This document shows positions 34,978 to 43,411 of a stretch of 64,000 nt of DNA, piece by piece. This stretch comes from Actinomycetota bacterium (GTDB lineage Bacteria > Actinomycetota > Thermoleophilia > Solirubrobacterales > Solirubrobacteraceae). The stretch lies in the NCBI GenBank assembly GCA_005883215.1, contig VAYS01000014.1, positions 21,597 through 85,596 of the forward strand, written 5' to 3'. Below the pieces are notes generated by a model, which saw only the letters and a list, made by a program, of their open reading frames with translations, searched no databases and had not been told where the DNA came from. The position numbers and the translations under genes are program-made. Position 1 is the first letter of the stretch, and each line of letters starts with the position of its first letter.

Positions 34978-36702
34978 ATGGCCTTCGCGCGGATTTGCCT
35001 GCTGCTCTCGGCGCTCGGCCTGGCCGGTCCGGCGCTGGCCCGGGCGGCGGCGAGCGGGGCCGGGGCCACCGCCACCAGCCCCGTGGCCACCGCCACCAGC
35101 TCCGCGACCACCGCCACCAGCTCCGCGCGCGCGGCCACCAGCTCCGCGCGCGCGGCCAGCGCTTCGGCGGGCGTCGCCACCGGCGCGGCGCCCGCCGAAG
35201 CCTCACGCCGCGCCCCGACCGACACAGTGGCGGTGCTCGACGCCGCCGGGCGATCGCTGCTCGATACCCACGTCAGCGCCGCTCAGGGGGGCTGGGCGTG
35301 GCGCAGCGTGATCCAGGCTCCCCACCTGCAGACCGACCGCGACGTGGGCGCCGCCAGCGTGCTCAACGGCCTGCTCGCCCTCTATCAGCAGTCCGGGGAG
35401 GCCAGCTACCTGGACGGCGCCCGGCGCGCGGGCGACTGGCTGCTGGCCGTGGCCGAGACCTCCGGGCCGGGTCTGCGCTGGGCCGACTGGGTCGACAGCA
35501 GCGCCGGGCGCTCCAGCGTGCACTACACCTCCTTCGACGACGGCACGCCGGGCATCGCCGAGGTGCTGTGGCGGCTGGGCCAGGTCACCGGCGACCCGCG
35601 CTACACCCAGGCGGCGATGGCGGGGATGCGCTGGGTGGCCTGGCGGGCGCAGTCGGTGGGCTCGGCCGCCTGCCCGTCGGCGATGTGTCGCTGGAGCTGG
35701 CGCGACGGCACCCCCGGCGACTACGAGACCGGGCTGGGGGAGGGCCAGGCGGGGATCGTCTACGCGTTCCTGGCCTTCGCCCAGCGCACCGGCCAGCGCG
35801 CCTGGCTCTCCTACGCCCGCGCCGGCGGCGCCTACCTGGAGTCCCTGATGGGCAGCGACGGCGCCATCCCCGAGCGCGCCGGCGCCGCGGGCGTCGACGC
35901 CGGCTACCTGTCGGGCATGGCCGGGCAGGCGTACGTGTTCCTGGCCCTCTACCGCCAGACCGGCGAGGCGCGCTGGCTGGCCGACGCCCGCCGGGCGCTG
36001 GGCTGGCTGAGCGCCCACGCGGCGCACGAAGGCGCGGGGGTGGCCTGGCCGATCGAGGTCGACGGCGCCGGCGGCGACGGCAACTCGGCGCGGGCCACCG
36101 GCATGGAGGAGGGGGCGGCGGGTATCGGCTGGGTCGAGCTCCAGGCCTACGCGGTCACCGGCGACCGCGCCTCGTTGGCGCTCGCCCGCGGCGCCGGGGA
36201 CTGGCTGCTGGCGGCCGGCGTGGGGCGCGGCGGCGGGCTCTCCTGGCCCCAGGACGCCGGCCAGAGCGGCGCGCCCACCAGCCTCGACAACGGCGCCGCC
36301 GGGATCGGCTGGTTCCTGGCCGACCTCGGTCAGGCCACCGGCGAGCCCGGCTTCGCGGCCGGCGCCGCCGCCGCCGGACGGTGGCTGACCAGCGCCGCCC
36401 AGACCGGGTCCTCGGGCCTGCAGTGGCCCGGTCGCGACGGGACGATCGCCCTCGCCGGCGACAGCTCGTGGCACTGGGGCTCGGCGGGGATCGCCGCCTT
36501 CCTGGGCCGCCTGGCGGGCGGCGTCTCCGACGCCCCGGGCGAGGAGCCGGCGCTGAGAGGAGCCGGCCCGGCGCCCGAGCGCGTGGCGCTGGACACCAGC
36601 CTCCGATCCCGCCGCGCCCGGACCGGGGCGCTGGGGGCTCGGGGGGCGCTGGCCAGCCTGCCCCAGCGCGCCGACGCCGCGCGCCTCATACAGATCTCTT
36701 AG
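34978..36702 (+). CDS. secreted LanC-like alpha/alpha-toroid protein
   Basis: A 574-aa protein with signal peptide (LLLSALGLAGPALARAAA), then an Ala/Thr/Ser linker made of short repeats (residues about 25-70). The rest contains seven copies of a helical pair with a Gly-rich turn, such as GEGQAGIVYAFLAFAQRTG, SGMAGQAYVFLALYRQTG, EEGAAGIGWVELQAYAVTG, DNGAAGIGWFLADLGQATG and GSAGIAAFL. This is the lanthionine synthetase C-like/terpenoid-cyclase-like toroid. The Cys-Cys-His zinc set of LanC was not seen, so a glycan-processing or binding role is as likely. Export of such a fold is unusual. Another long frame on the same strand lacks a signal peptide and is rejected. Confidence 0.8.
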   Translation: MAFARICLLLSALGLAGPALARAAASGAGATATSPVATATSSATTATSSARAATSSARAASASAGVATGAAPAEASRRAPTDTVAVLDAAGRSLLDTHVSAAQGGWAWRSVIQAPHLQTDRDVGAASVLNGLLALYQQSGEASYLDGARRAGDWLLAVAETSGPGLRWADWVDSSAGRSSVHYTSFDDGTPGIAEVLWRLGQVTGDPRYTQAAMAGMRWVAWRAQSVGSAACPSAMCRWSWRDGTPGDYETGLGEGQAGIVYAFLAFAQRTGQRAWLSYARAGGAYLESLMGSDGAIPERAGAAGVDAGYLSGMAGQAYVFLALYRQTGEARWLADARRALGWLSAHAAHEGAGVAWPIEVDGAGGDGNSARATGMEEGAAGIGWVELQAYAVTGDRASLALARGAGDWLLAAGVGRGGGLSWPQDAGQSGAPTSLDNGAAGIGWFLADLGQATGEPGFAAGAAAAGRWLTSAAQTGSSGLQWPGRDGTIALAGDSSWHWGSAGIAAFLGRLAGGVSDAPGEEPALRGAGPAPERVALDTSLRSRRARTGALGARGALASLPQRADAARLIQIS

Positions 36703-36724
36703 CCCGATCACATGGCCCCCTAAG
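36686..36724 (+). promoter_or_regulatory. 11-bp-phased repeat array upstream of the DUF5666-like gene
   Basis: TCATAC (36686), TCTTAG (36697), TCACAT (36708) and a weaker CCTAAG (36719), 11 bp apart. It overlaps the end of the LanC-like gene. Confidence 0.45.
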
Positions 36725-36778
36725 GCGATGCCCCGATCCTTAGTCCACACCCACGGCACCCGAAGCGAGGAGATCCCG

Positions 36779-37321
36779 ATGGCACATCTAACCCGGACCA
36801 AGGCCGCCTCGGCGGTCGTCGTCTGCGCGCTGGTGGGCGCGGGCGCCGGCATCGCCGGCTCGGCCGCCGCCCCGGCCAAGCATCACAAGACCAACAGCAC
36901 GCGTCAGGCCGGCCGGGCCCCCGGCGGTCGCCCGCCGTTTGGCATGCACGGCCCGCCGGTGCACGCCGACGTGGTCGAGCTCAACCAGGCCGGCAACGCG
37001 TTCATCACGGCCACCGAGGACAACGGCGTCGTCCAGTCGGTCTCCGGTGACCAGCTCACGATCACCGAGGGGACCCCCACGGTGACCTACAAGACGGTGA
37101 CGCTGACGATCCCGTCCGGGGCGAAGGTCTACCGCAACTTCGCCGCGGCCAGCCTCAGCGACATCAAGGCCAACGACCACGTGCACGTCTCGCAGTCCTC
37201 CGACGGCACCGTCGTATTCGCCAACGATGGCACCGCGCGCCCGCCGCACGGAGACGGGCGCCACGGCCCGGGTCCGGACGGCCCCGGCGGGCCGGGCGGG
37301 CCGCCTCCGCCTGGCTTCTAG
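36779..37321 (+). CDS. secreted DUF5666-like protein
   Basis: A 180-aa exported protein. Signal peptide residues 1-31, a basic linker (KHHKTNSTRQAGRAPGG), then a beta-rich domain: NGVVQSVSGDQLTITEGTPTVTYKTVTLTIPSGAKVYRN and DIKANDHVHVSQSSDGTVVFAND, which resembles DUF5666-type OB-like domains. The tail is Gly/Pro/His-rich. ATG at 36779 preceded by SD GAGGAG. Function unknown. Confidence 0.75.
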   Translation: MAHLTRTKAASAVVVCALVGAGAGIAGSAAAPAKHHKTNSTRQAGRAPGGRPPFGMHGPPVHADVVELNQAGNAFITATEDNGVVQSVSGDQLTITEGTPTVTYKTVTLTIPSGAKVYRNFAAASLSDIKANDHVHVSQSSDGTVVFANDGTARPPHGDGRHGPGPDGPGGPGGPPPPGF

Positions 37322-37407
37322 GCGCCGGCGACCTCGCGTAGTTACTCGCGCCCTGGCCACCCCCGGCCAGGGCGCGAGCTCGTCGTCGCCGCGCCCGCCC
37401 GGCTGCG

Positions 37408-38061
37408 ATGCTTGCACCGATGCGCGGCGCGACCGAGCGTCCGGTGGTCATCGGCCAGGCGCCCGCCCTGTCCGGCGACCTGGCCGTGCCGGCGGGGGCG
37501 CGGGGCGTGGTCGCCTTCGCCCACGGCAGCGGCTCGGGCCGGCTGAGCCCACGCAACCGCATGGTGGCCGCTTACCTCAACCGGGCGGGGATGGCGACGC
37601 TGCTGCTCGACCTCCTGAGCACCGAGGAGGAGGGCGACCGCGAGCGGGTGTTCGACATCCCGCTGCTGGCCGGGCGCCTGGCGCTGGCGTCGAGCTGGCT
37701 GGCCGAGCAGCCCGAGGCTGCCTCCCTGGCGCTGGGCTACTTCGGGGCGAGCACCGGGGCGGGGGCGGCGCTGGTGGCCGCCGCCCAACCCGAGGCGGGC
37801 GTGCGCGCCGTCGTCTCGCGCGGAGGCCGCCCGGACCTGGCCGGACCCGCGCTTCAGGCGGTCACCGCCCCCACCCTGCTCATCGTGGGCGGCGAGGACC
37901 GGGTGGTGCTCGACCTAAACCGCCAGGCCCAGGGCCAGCTGCGGGCCCCCGCCGAGCTCGAGGTCGTCCCCGGGGCCACGCACCTGTTCGAGGAGCCCGG
38001 GGCGCTGGAGCGCGTGTGCGAGCTGGCCGCCGGCTGGTTTGATCGCCACCTGGGCGGCTAG
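37408..38061 (+). CDS. alpha/beta hydrolase (dienelactone hydrolase-like)
   Basis: A 217-aa cytoplasmic alpha/beta hydrolase. VVAFAHGSGSGRLSPRN is the oxyanion region, GYFGASTGAGAAL the nucleophile elbow (Ser), LIVGGEDRVV carries the acid and GATHLFEEPG the His. This subfamily is often fused to or found beside phosphoribosyltransferase domains; none is here. Convergent with the DGAT gene, overlapping by 4 nt. Confidence 0.88.
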   Translation: MLAPMRGATERPVVIGQAPALSGDLAVPAGARGVVAFAHGSGSGRLSPRNRMVAAYLNRAGMATLLLDLLSTEEEGDRERVFDIPLLAGRLALASSWLAEQPEAASLALGYFGASTGAGAALVAAAQPEAGVRAVVSRGGRPDLAGPALQAVTAPTLLIVGGEDRVVLDLNRQAQGQLRAPAELEVVPGATHLFEEPGALERVCELAAGWFDRHLGG

Positions 38062-39659
38062 GTCGAGGCCGCCGAGGAGGGGCCGGCGGCCTTGGGCGCC
38101 GCCTTGGCAGCGCGGGGGTTGGCCCGGCGCGGCTTGCTCGCCGCCGCCTTGGTCCGGCGCGGCTTGCGCCCGTCGGAGGCCGCCGGCGCCCCGACTGCGC
38201 GGCCCGGCGCCCGGCCGGCGCGCAGCTCCTCCATCGCCTCGGCCAGCCAGCCGATCACCTTCCACAGGTCGGGCATCTGGTCGCGGTCGGCGACGACGCC
38301 GAAGTCCAGATTGCCCAGGTAGCTCATGACCGTGATGTTGAGCCCCATGCCGTCGGTGATCACCGATACGGGGTAGTTGGCCTTGAGCTGGGCGCCCGCG
38401 CAGTACAGCGGGATCTGGGGCCCGGGGACGTTGGAGACCACCAGGTTCCAGGTCGGGCGCCCGGCCCCGCTGGTGGACAGGCGAAACGTCAGCCGGGCGG
38501 CGCGCGAGAACACCGCCGGGGGGATGAAGTGGTTGGCGTCCTGGAGCAGCTGCGCGGGCAGCGCGCGGTGGCGCGCCTTCATGTCGCCCAGCGCCTCGTG
38601 GGTGCGAAGCAGGCGCTTGACCGGGTCGGCCTCGTTGGTGAACAGGGGCGCGCTCATGAGCATGATCTGATTGCCGTAGGTCCCCACCTGCTCGGAGCTG
38701 CGCACCGATACCGGGATCTGGGCCACCAGCGGCTGGATAGGCAGCTCGTCGTGCTCAATCAGCCAGCGGCGCACCGCGCCGGCGCAGATCGAGACCACCA
38801 CGTCGTTGACCGTGCAGCCGTGCTCGTTCTTGATCGCCTTGACCTCGGCCAGGGGCAAGGACCCGAAGGCGAAGCGCCGGTGGGGGGAGATGCGCCCGTT
38901 AAACGAGGTCTTGGGCGCGCGCAGGGGCGACCGCGGCGACCGCGGCCCCTCGCCCAGCAGACCCTGGACGCCGGCGGCCAGCCGCCCCAGGGCCCCCGCC
39001 CCGGGGAGCGCCGAGAACGGGGTCTCGTCGATGTTGGGCATCGCCGCGGGCAGCGAGCGCAGCATCCGCAGCGGATAGCGGGGGAGCCCCATCAGCCCCC
39101 GGATCAGCATCTCGCGGTCGGTGGGAGGCGCGTCGGCCTCGCCCTTCCACTCCGGGTCGGCGGGCAGCTTGGGCCCCTCGGGCCCGAGGTCGAGCAACAG
39201 CCCCATGATCTCGGCGCCCGAAATGCCGTCGATCAGCGCGTGGTGGATCTTGGTCAGCATCGCCACGTGGCCGGCGGGCAGGCCGTAGATCAGGTACAGC
39301 TCCCACAGCGGGCGGGCCCGGTCCAGGGGGCGGGAGGCGATCCGCGCCACCTGCTCGGCCAGCTGCTGGTCAGAGCCGGGGGCGGGCAGGGCCAGCTCGC
39401 GCACGTGGAAGTCCAGGTCGAAGTCGGGATCGTCGACCCAGTAGGGGTAGTCCAGCCCCAGCGGGACGTCGACCAGCCGCCAGCGCAGCGGCGGAAGCTG
39501 GGGGAGGCGATCGATGATCAGGGCCTGGATGTCGGCGGTCTGCAGCTCCCCACCGGGGGCGGTCGACGGGTCGAGGATCGCCAGACCGGCGACGTGCCCG
39601 CTCTGGCGCGCGGTCTCGAGCGCCAAAAACTGGGCGTCGAGGCTGGTCAGCTGTCGCAT
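38058..39659 (-). CDS. wax ester synthase/diacylglycerol acyltransferase (WS/DGAT)
   Basis: Esterifies diacylglycerol or fatty alcohol with acyl-CoA to make storage lipid. The 533-aa protein starts MRQLTSLDAQFLALE, typical of the family, after SD GGGAGGGAG. The active-site HHxxxDG is present (KIHHALIDGISG), and NLVVSNVPGPQIPLY is the second signature. The last 45 residues are an added Lys/Arg/Ala/Pro-rich tail (KPRRTKAAASKPRRANP) like that of H1-type proteins. Divergent from an acyl-CoA synthetase gene (127-nt shared upstream region), which would supply the acyl-CoA. Confidence 0.95.
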   Translation of the reverse strand: MRQLTSLDAQFLALETARQSGHVAGLAILDPSTAPGGELQTADIQALIIDRLPQLPPLRWRLVDVPLGLDYPYWVDDPDFDLDFHVRELALPAPGSDQQLAEQVARIASRPLDRARPLWELYLIYGLPAGHVAMLTKIHHALIDGISGAEIMGLLLDLGPEGPKLPADPEWKGEADAPPTDREMLIRGLMGLPRYPLRMLRSLPAAMPNIDETPFSALPGAGALGRLAAGVQGLLGEGPRSPRSPLRAPKTSFNGRISPHRRFAFGSLPLAEVKAIKNEHGCTVNDVVVSICAGAVRRWLIEHDELPIQPLVAQIPVSVRSSEQVGTYGNQIMLMSAPLFTNEADPVKRLLRTHEALGDMKARHRALPAQLLQDANHFIPPAVFSRAARLTFRLSTSGAGRPTWNLVVSNVPGPQIPLYCAGAQLKANYPVSVITDGMGLNITVMSYLGNLDFGVVADRDQMPDLWKVIGWLAEAMEELRAGRAPGRAVGAPAASDGRKPRRTKAAASKPRRANPRAAKAAPKAAGPSSAAST

Positions 39660-39786
39660 GATCTCCCTCCCTTCGCGAACGGGTGCCCGGACATTCTGAC
39701 CTACGCCGCCCCGCGGCACGAGCGCCACCGCCGACGCACTGCCCCGGGCAGGGGTAAGGTGACCGAGAGGGAGAGGAGGAATCCAG

Positions 39787-41580
39787 ATGGGAACCCCAGA
39801 CGTCCAGTCGGCGACCGAGCTAAAGACGATGGCCGAGCTGCCGGCGTTCGCCGGCGCGCGCCACGGCGACACCCCGGCCCTGCGCTTCAAGCGCGGCGGC
39901 GAATGGCAGGAGTGCTCCTACCGCGAGCTCGAGGAGGTGGTCCGGGGCCTGGCCGGTGGCCTGATCGACCTGGGCGTGGGGCCCGGCGACCGCGTGTGCG
40001 TGCTGGCCAACACCCGCCCGGAGTGGACCCACGCCGCGCTGGCGATCTCCTGCGCCGGCGCCATCGTGGTGCCCATCTATCCCACCAACTCCCCCGAGGA
40101 GTGCGAGTGGGTGGCCGGCAACTCCGGCGCCGTGGCGCTGATCGCCGAGGACGAGCACCAGCTGGACAAGGTCAGGGCCGTGCGCGAGCGCCTGCCCGAC
40201 CTGCGCCGCCTGGTGGTGATGGACGGCGAGGCCCCCGACGCCACGCCGCTGCAGCAGCTGCGCGGCGGCGGCGGCGACCCGGCCGAGCTCGAGCGCCGGG
40301 TGGCGGGCGTGAGCGCCCAGGACCCGCTGCTGTTCATCTACACCTCGGGGACCACCGGGCCCCCCAAGGGCTGCATGCTCTCCCACGGCAACGGCACCGC
40401 CCTGTGCGACATGGTCGAGCAGCTGGGAATCGTGCGCCCCGGCGACGTCTCCTACCTGTACCTGCCCCTGGCCCACGTGTTCGCCCAGCTGATCGAGCTC
40501 TCCGGCCTGTACCTGGGCGCCACGCTGGCCTACTTCGGGGGCGACACCAAGCAGATCATCCCCGAGCTTCAGGACGTCTGCCCCGACTACCTGCCCTCGG
40601 TGCCCCGCATCTTCGAAAAGCTCTACGCGCTGGCCACCGCCCCCCTGGAGAAGGCCTCACCCGAGGAGCGCGAGCAGTTCGCCCAGGCGGTCAAGCTGGG
40701 GGTCAAGGTGCGCGCCCTGGAGGCCCGCGGCGAACCGATCCCCGACCAGCTGCGGGGGCCCTTCGAGCAGGCCGACAACCAGATCTTTAAGAAAGTGCGC
40801 TCCCTGTTCGGGGAGCGCCTGCGGGAGGCCAACACCGGGGCGGCGCCGATCGCGCCCGAGATCCTCGAGTTCTTCTACGCCGCCGGCTGTCCGGTGATGG
40901 AGGGCTACGGGCTGACCGAGACCACCGGCGTGGGGACGGTGTGCACGCGCGAGCATTTTCGCTTCGGCACCGTGGGACGGCCGATCCCCCGCGTCGAGGT
41001 GCGCATCGGCGACGACGGCGAGATCCTCATGCGCGGACCCAACGTCTTCGTCGGCTACTGGCGCAACGAGGAGGCCACCCGCGAGGTGCTCGACGACGAC
41101 GGGTGGCTGCACACCGGCGACCTGGGCGAGCTCGACGACGACGGCTTCCTGAAGATCACCGGGCGCAAGAAGGACATCATCATCACCGCCGGGGGCAAGA
41201 ACCTCGCGCCGGCCAACGTGGAGAACGACCTCAAGCAGTCGCGCTGGATCTCCCAGGCGGTCATGTACGGGGACCGCCGTCCCTACCCGGTGGCGCTGAT
41301 CACGCTGGACCCCGAGGAGATCGGCCCCTGGGCGCGCGAGCAGGGCCTGGCCGAGGACCTCGCCGCGCTGGCCGACGAGGACCGGGTGCGCGAGCTGGTC
41401 CAGGGGATCGTCGACGACGTCAACAAACGCTATGCCCAGGTCGAGCAGATCAAGCGCTTCGCGATCCTCGACCACGACCTCTCCCAGGAGACCGGCGAGC
41501 TCACGCCGACGCTCAAGGTCAAGCGAAACGTGGTCTACGACCGATACGAGGAGGTCTTCGAGTCGCTCTACGCGCGCTGA
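39787..41580 (+). CDS. long-chain fatty-acid--CoA ligase
   Basis: A 597-aa AMP-binding enzyme of the FadD15/ACSL type. P-loop YTSGTTGPPKG, acyl-site motif EGYGLTETTG, HTGDLGELDDDGFLKITGRKKD hinge and a C-terminal catalytic Lys region (ETGELTPTLKVKR) are all present. SD GAGAGGAGG precedes the ATG. It activates fatty acids, probably for the divergent WS/DGAT or for degradation. Confidence 0.95.
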   Translation: MGTPDVQSATELKTMAELPAFAGARHGDTPALRFKRGGEWQECSYRELEEVVRGLAGGLIDLGVGPGDRVCVLANTRPEWTHAALAISCAGAIVVPIYPTNSPEECEWVAGNSGAVALIAEDEHQLDKVRAVRERLPDLRRLVVMDGEAPDATPLQQLRGGGGDPAELERRVAGVSAQDPLLFIYTSGTTGPPKGCMLSHGNGTALCDMVEQLGIVRPGDVSYLYLPLAHVFAQLIELSGLYLGATLAYFGGDTKQIIPELQDVCPDYLPSVPRIFEKLYALATAPLEKASPEEREQFAQAVKLGVKVRALEARGEPIPDQLRGPFEQADNQIFKKVRSLFGERLREANTGAAPIAPEILEFFYAAGCPVMEGYGLTETTGVGTVCTREHFRFGTVGRPIPRVEVRIGDDGEILMRGPNVFVGYWRNEEATREVLDDDGWLHTGDLGELDDDGFLKITGRKKDIIITAGGKNLAPANVENDLKQSRWISQAVMYGDRRPYPVALITLDPEEIGPWAREQGLAEDLAALADEDRVRELVQGIVDDVNKRYAQVEQIKRFAILDHDLSQETGELTPTLKVKRNVVYDRYEEVFESLYAR

Positions 41581-41657
41581 GCGCCCCGCGCTGCGCTCAG
41601 CGCTCGCCGAGCCGGGCGGCGTGCCCCGCGCCGCCCTCCGGCCGGTGCGAAGCTCGC

Positions 41658-42308
41658 CTACCGGCGGCGGGTGGGCTTTCGGGCCGACGGGCACCGCCGC
41701 TTGGCCTTGGGCGTGCGCGAGCCCTTCTTTGGCCGGCAGGACCGCTTGTTCCTGACGCACTTGCGCTTGCGGGCGTTGTAGTGGTAGCCCTTCAGGCAGC
41801 GGTGCGGGCGCGTGGCCACCGGCGCTACGCCGCCGCCTCCTGCGCTCGGTAGGCATGGGCCGAGCGCGCCGCCACTGAAGGCGTTGTCTCCGGTCTCGGG
41901 ATCGGCGAAGCCGAGCAGGAAGGCGGTCAGGGACACAGCGGTGCCACAGGGAGTTCCGCCGTCGAGGCTGACTTTGCCCACTACCCGCTGTCCGGCCGGT
42001 ATCCGCGGGCCGTCGCAGCTCAGGCGCGTCTGCGGGCCGCGCCGGGACGGCGGAACGGTGCAGGTCACGCCCGCAGGCTGGGTGACGCTTCCCCCGGTCA
42101 CGGTGACGGTGCTGTCGTAGGCGAGCAAGAACCCCGACGAACCGTCGGGCGGGGCGTCGGCAGAGCCCGCGATCGCCGTGTCGCACGCGAAGCTAAACCC
42201 CGTCGAGGTCCGGTTGCCGCTGCACGACGCCGCCGAAGCCAGGGACGGCAGTCCGATGAGCACCAGCGCGGCGAGACCCGCGCACAAACCTACGAGACGT
42301 ACTGACAC
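41658..42308 (-). CDS. secreted protein with basic Cys-containing tail
   Basis: A 216-aa exported protein. GTG start after a strong SD (AAGGAGAG); signal peptide VGLCAGLAALVLIGLPSLASAAS. The central part is beta-rich (FLLAYDSTVTVTGGSV, RIPAGQRVVGKVSL) with paired Cys, the last 50 residues are strongly basic with regular Cys (CLKGYHYNARKRKCV...CRPKK...CPSARK). No known family; the tail could bind cell-wall polymers. Confidence 0.75.
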   Translation of the reverse strand: MSVRLVGLCAGLAALVLIGLPSLASAASCSGNRTSTGFSFACDTAIAGSADAPPDGSSGFLLAYDSTVTVTGGSVTQPAGVTCTVPPSRRGPQTRLSCDGPRIPAGQRVVGKVSLDGGTPCGTAVSLTAFLLGFADPETGDNAFSGGALGPCLPSAGGGGVAPVATRPHRCLKGYHYNARKRKCVRNKRSCRPKKGSRTPKAKRRCPSARKPTRRR

Positions 42309-42434
42309 AACCCGCTCTCCTTCCCCCGGCCGGCCAGGGCATGCCCGGCATGCCGCCATCCGAAGTTTGGGCGAGCTTAGGCCCTCCGGGGGCCCCGTTC
42401 AAGCCGCGGCCCACGCCGGTGCCCCCGCCCGGGC

Positions 42435-43397
42435 TCAGCCGGTTAGCCAGCGCCGCGGGTTGTCCACGAACACGGTCTGAAACGCGGCGTCGTCGAGCAC
42501 CCCCTGCTCGCGCAGCCAGGGCACCACCTCGTCGAAGACCAGCACCATGCTCCACTCCTCGCGCACGGCGCCGCCGCCGATCAGCTGCTCCTGGGCCTCG
42601 GGGGGAAACCAGTCGATCGTGGCGCAGAAGTCCTGGGAGATCAAAAGGCGCTCGGCGTGCCCCCGGCGCAGGAGCTCGGCCGTGGTGGCGTTGCGCCGGT
42701 CGGTGGGCAGGAACATGTCCAGCCCGTAGCGGTCCAGGCCGATGTAGACCCCGGTCTCGAGCAGGCCCTCGATGTAGTCGAGGTCGTCGGTGTCGCCGGT
42801 GTGGGCGATCTGGATGCGGGTCGGCTCCACCCCCTCCTCGCGGAAGATCTCGACCTGGCGCGGCCCGGTGTCAGAGGCGGGGCGCGAGTGGGCCATGATC
42901 GGCGCCCCGGTCCTCACGCTCGCCCGGGCGCACGCCCGGTGGACCTTCTCCACGTGCTCGGTCACGCCCGGCTCGTCGGCGGCGCACTTCAGGAACGCCG
43001 CGCGGGCGTCGGTGCCCTGGATCCCCGACTCGATGTCGGCCACGAAGTGGTCGGCCATGGCGTCGACGTCGCGGTTTTCGAAGTAGTGGGGCAGGTAGTC
43101 GTAGGTGTAGATGCCGGTGCAGGCGAGGATCCGCACGCCGGTCTGCTCGGCCACCCGGGCCATGAAGCGCACGTCGCGCCCGCCGAACATGGCGGTGGGG
43201 TCGACGATCGTCTGCACCCCGCGCTCCTTGGCCGCGGTCACCGCCTCCAGCGCCGCCGCCATCTCGGCGTCGGCGTCGTAGCGGTCGGGCCACTGGTCGA
43301 CGATCGCCTCGTCGCGAAAGCGCACGTGCTCGTGGATGAGCACGACGCCGAGCTCGTCGGCGTCGACCGGGCCCTGGACGGTGTGCACGCTGGCCAT
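42435..43397 (-). CDS. phosphotriesterase-family metallo-hydrolase
   Basis: A 320-aa TIM-barrel amidohydrolase. Metal ligands can be assigned: HEH at 22-24, Lys138 (FLKCAADEPG, carbamylated in the family), His170 (MAHSRP), His199 (AHTGDTDD) and Asp256 (ISQDFC). RPASDTG and GLDRYGLD also fit the phosphotriesterase-like lactonase group. Ester or lactone hydrolysis is likely; the substrate is unknown. Third gene of an operon with an SDR (14-nt gap) and an acyl-CoA dehydrogenase. Confidence 0.92.
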   Translation of the reverse strand: MASVHTVQGPVDADELGVVLIHEHVRFRDEAIVDQWPDRYDADAEMAAALEAVTAAKERGVQTIVDPTAMFGGRDVRFMARVAEQTGVRILACTGIYTYDYLPHYFENRDVDAMADHFVADIESGIQGTDARAAFLKCAADEPGVTEHVEKVHRACARASVRTGAPIMAHSRPASDTGPRQVEIFREEGVEPTRIQIAHTGDTDDLDYIEGLLETGVYIGLDRYGLDMFLPTDRRNATTAELLRRGHAERLLISQDFCATIDWFPPEAQEQLIGGGAVREEWSMVLVFDEVVPWLREQGVLDDAAFQTVFVDNPRRWLTG

Positions 43398-43411
43398 CGC
43401 TTTCCTCCTCG

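Noticed and set aside
34944..36743. 599-aa open frame in another phase over the LanC-like gene
   Set aside because: Arg/Gly-rich composition, no signal peptide, no repeats or motifs; the 34978 frame has a clear signal peptide and seven regular repeats.
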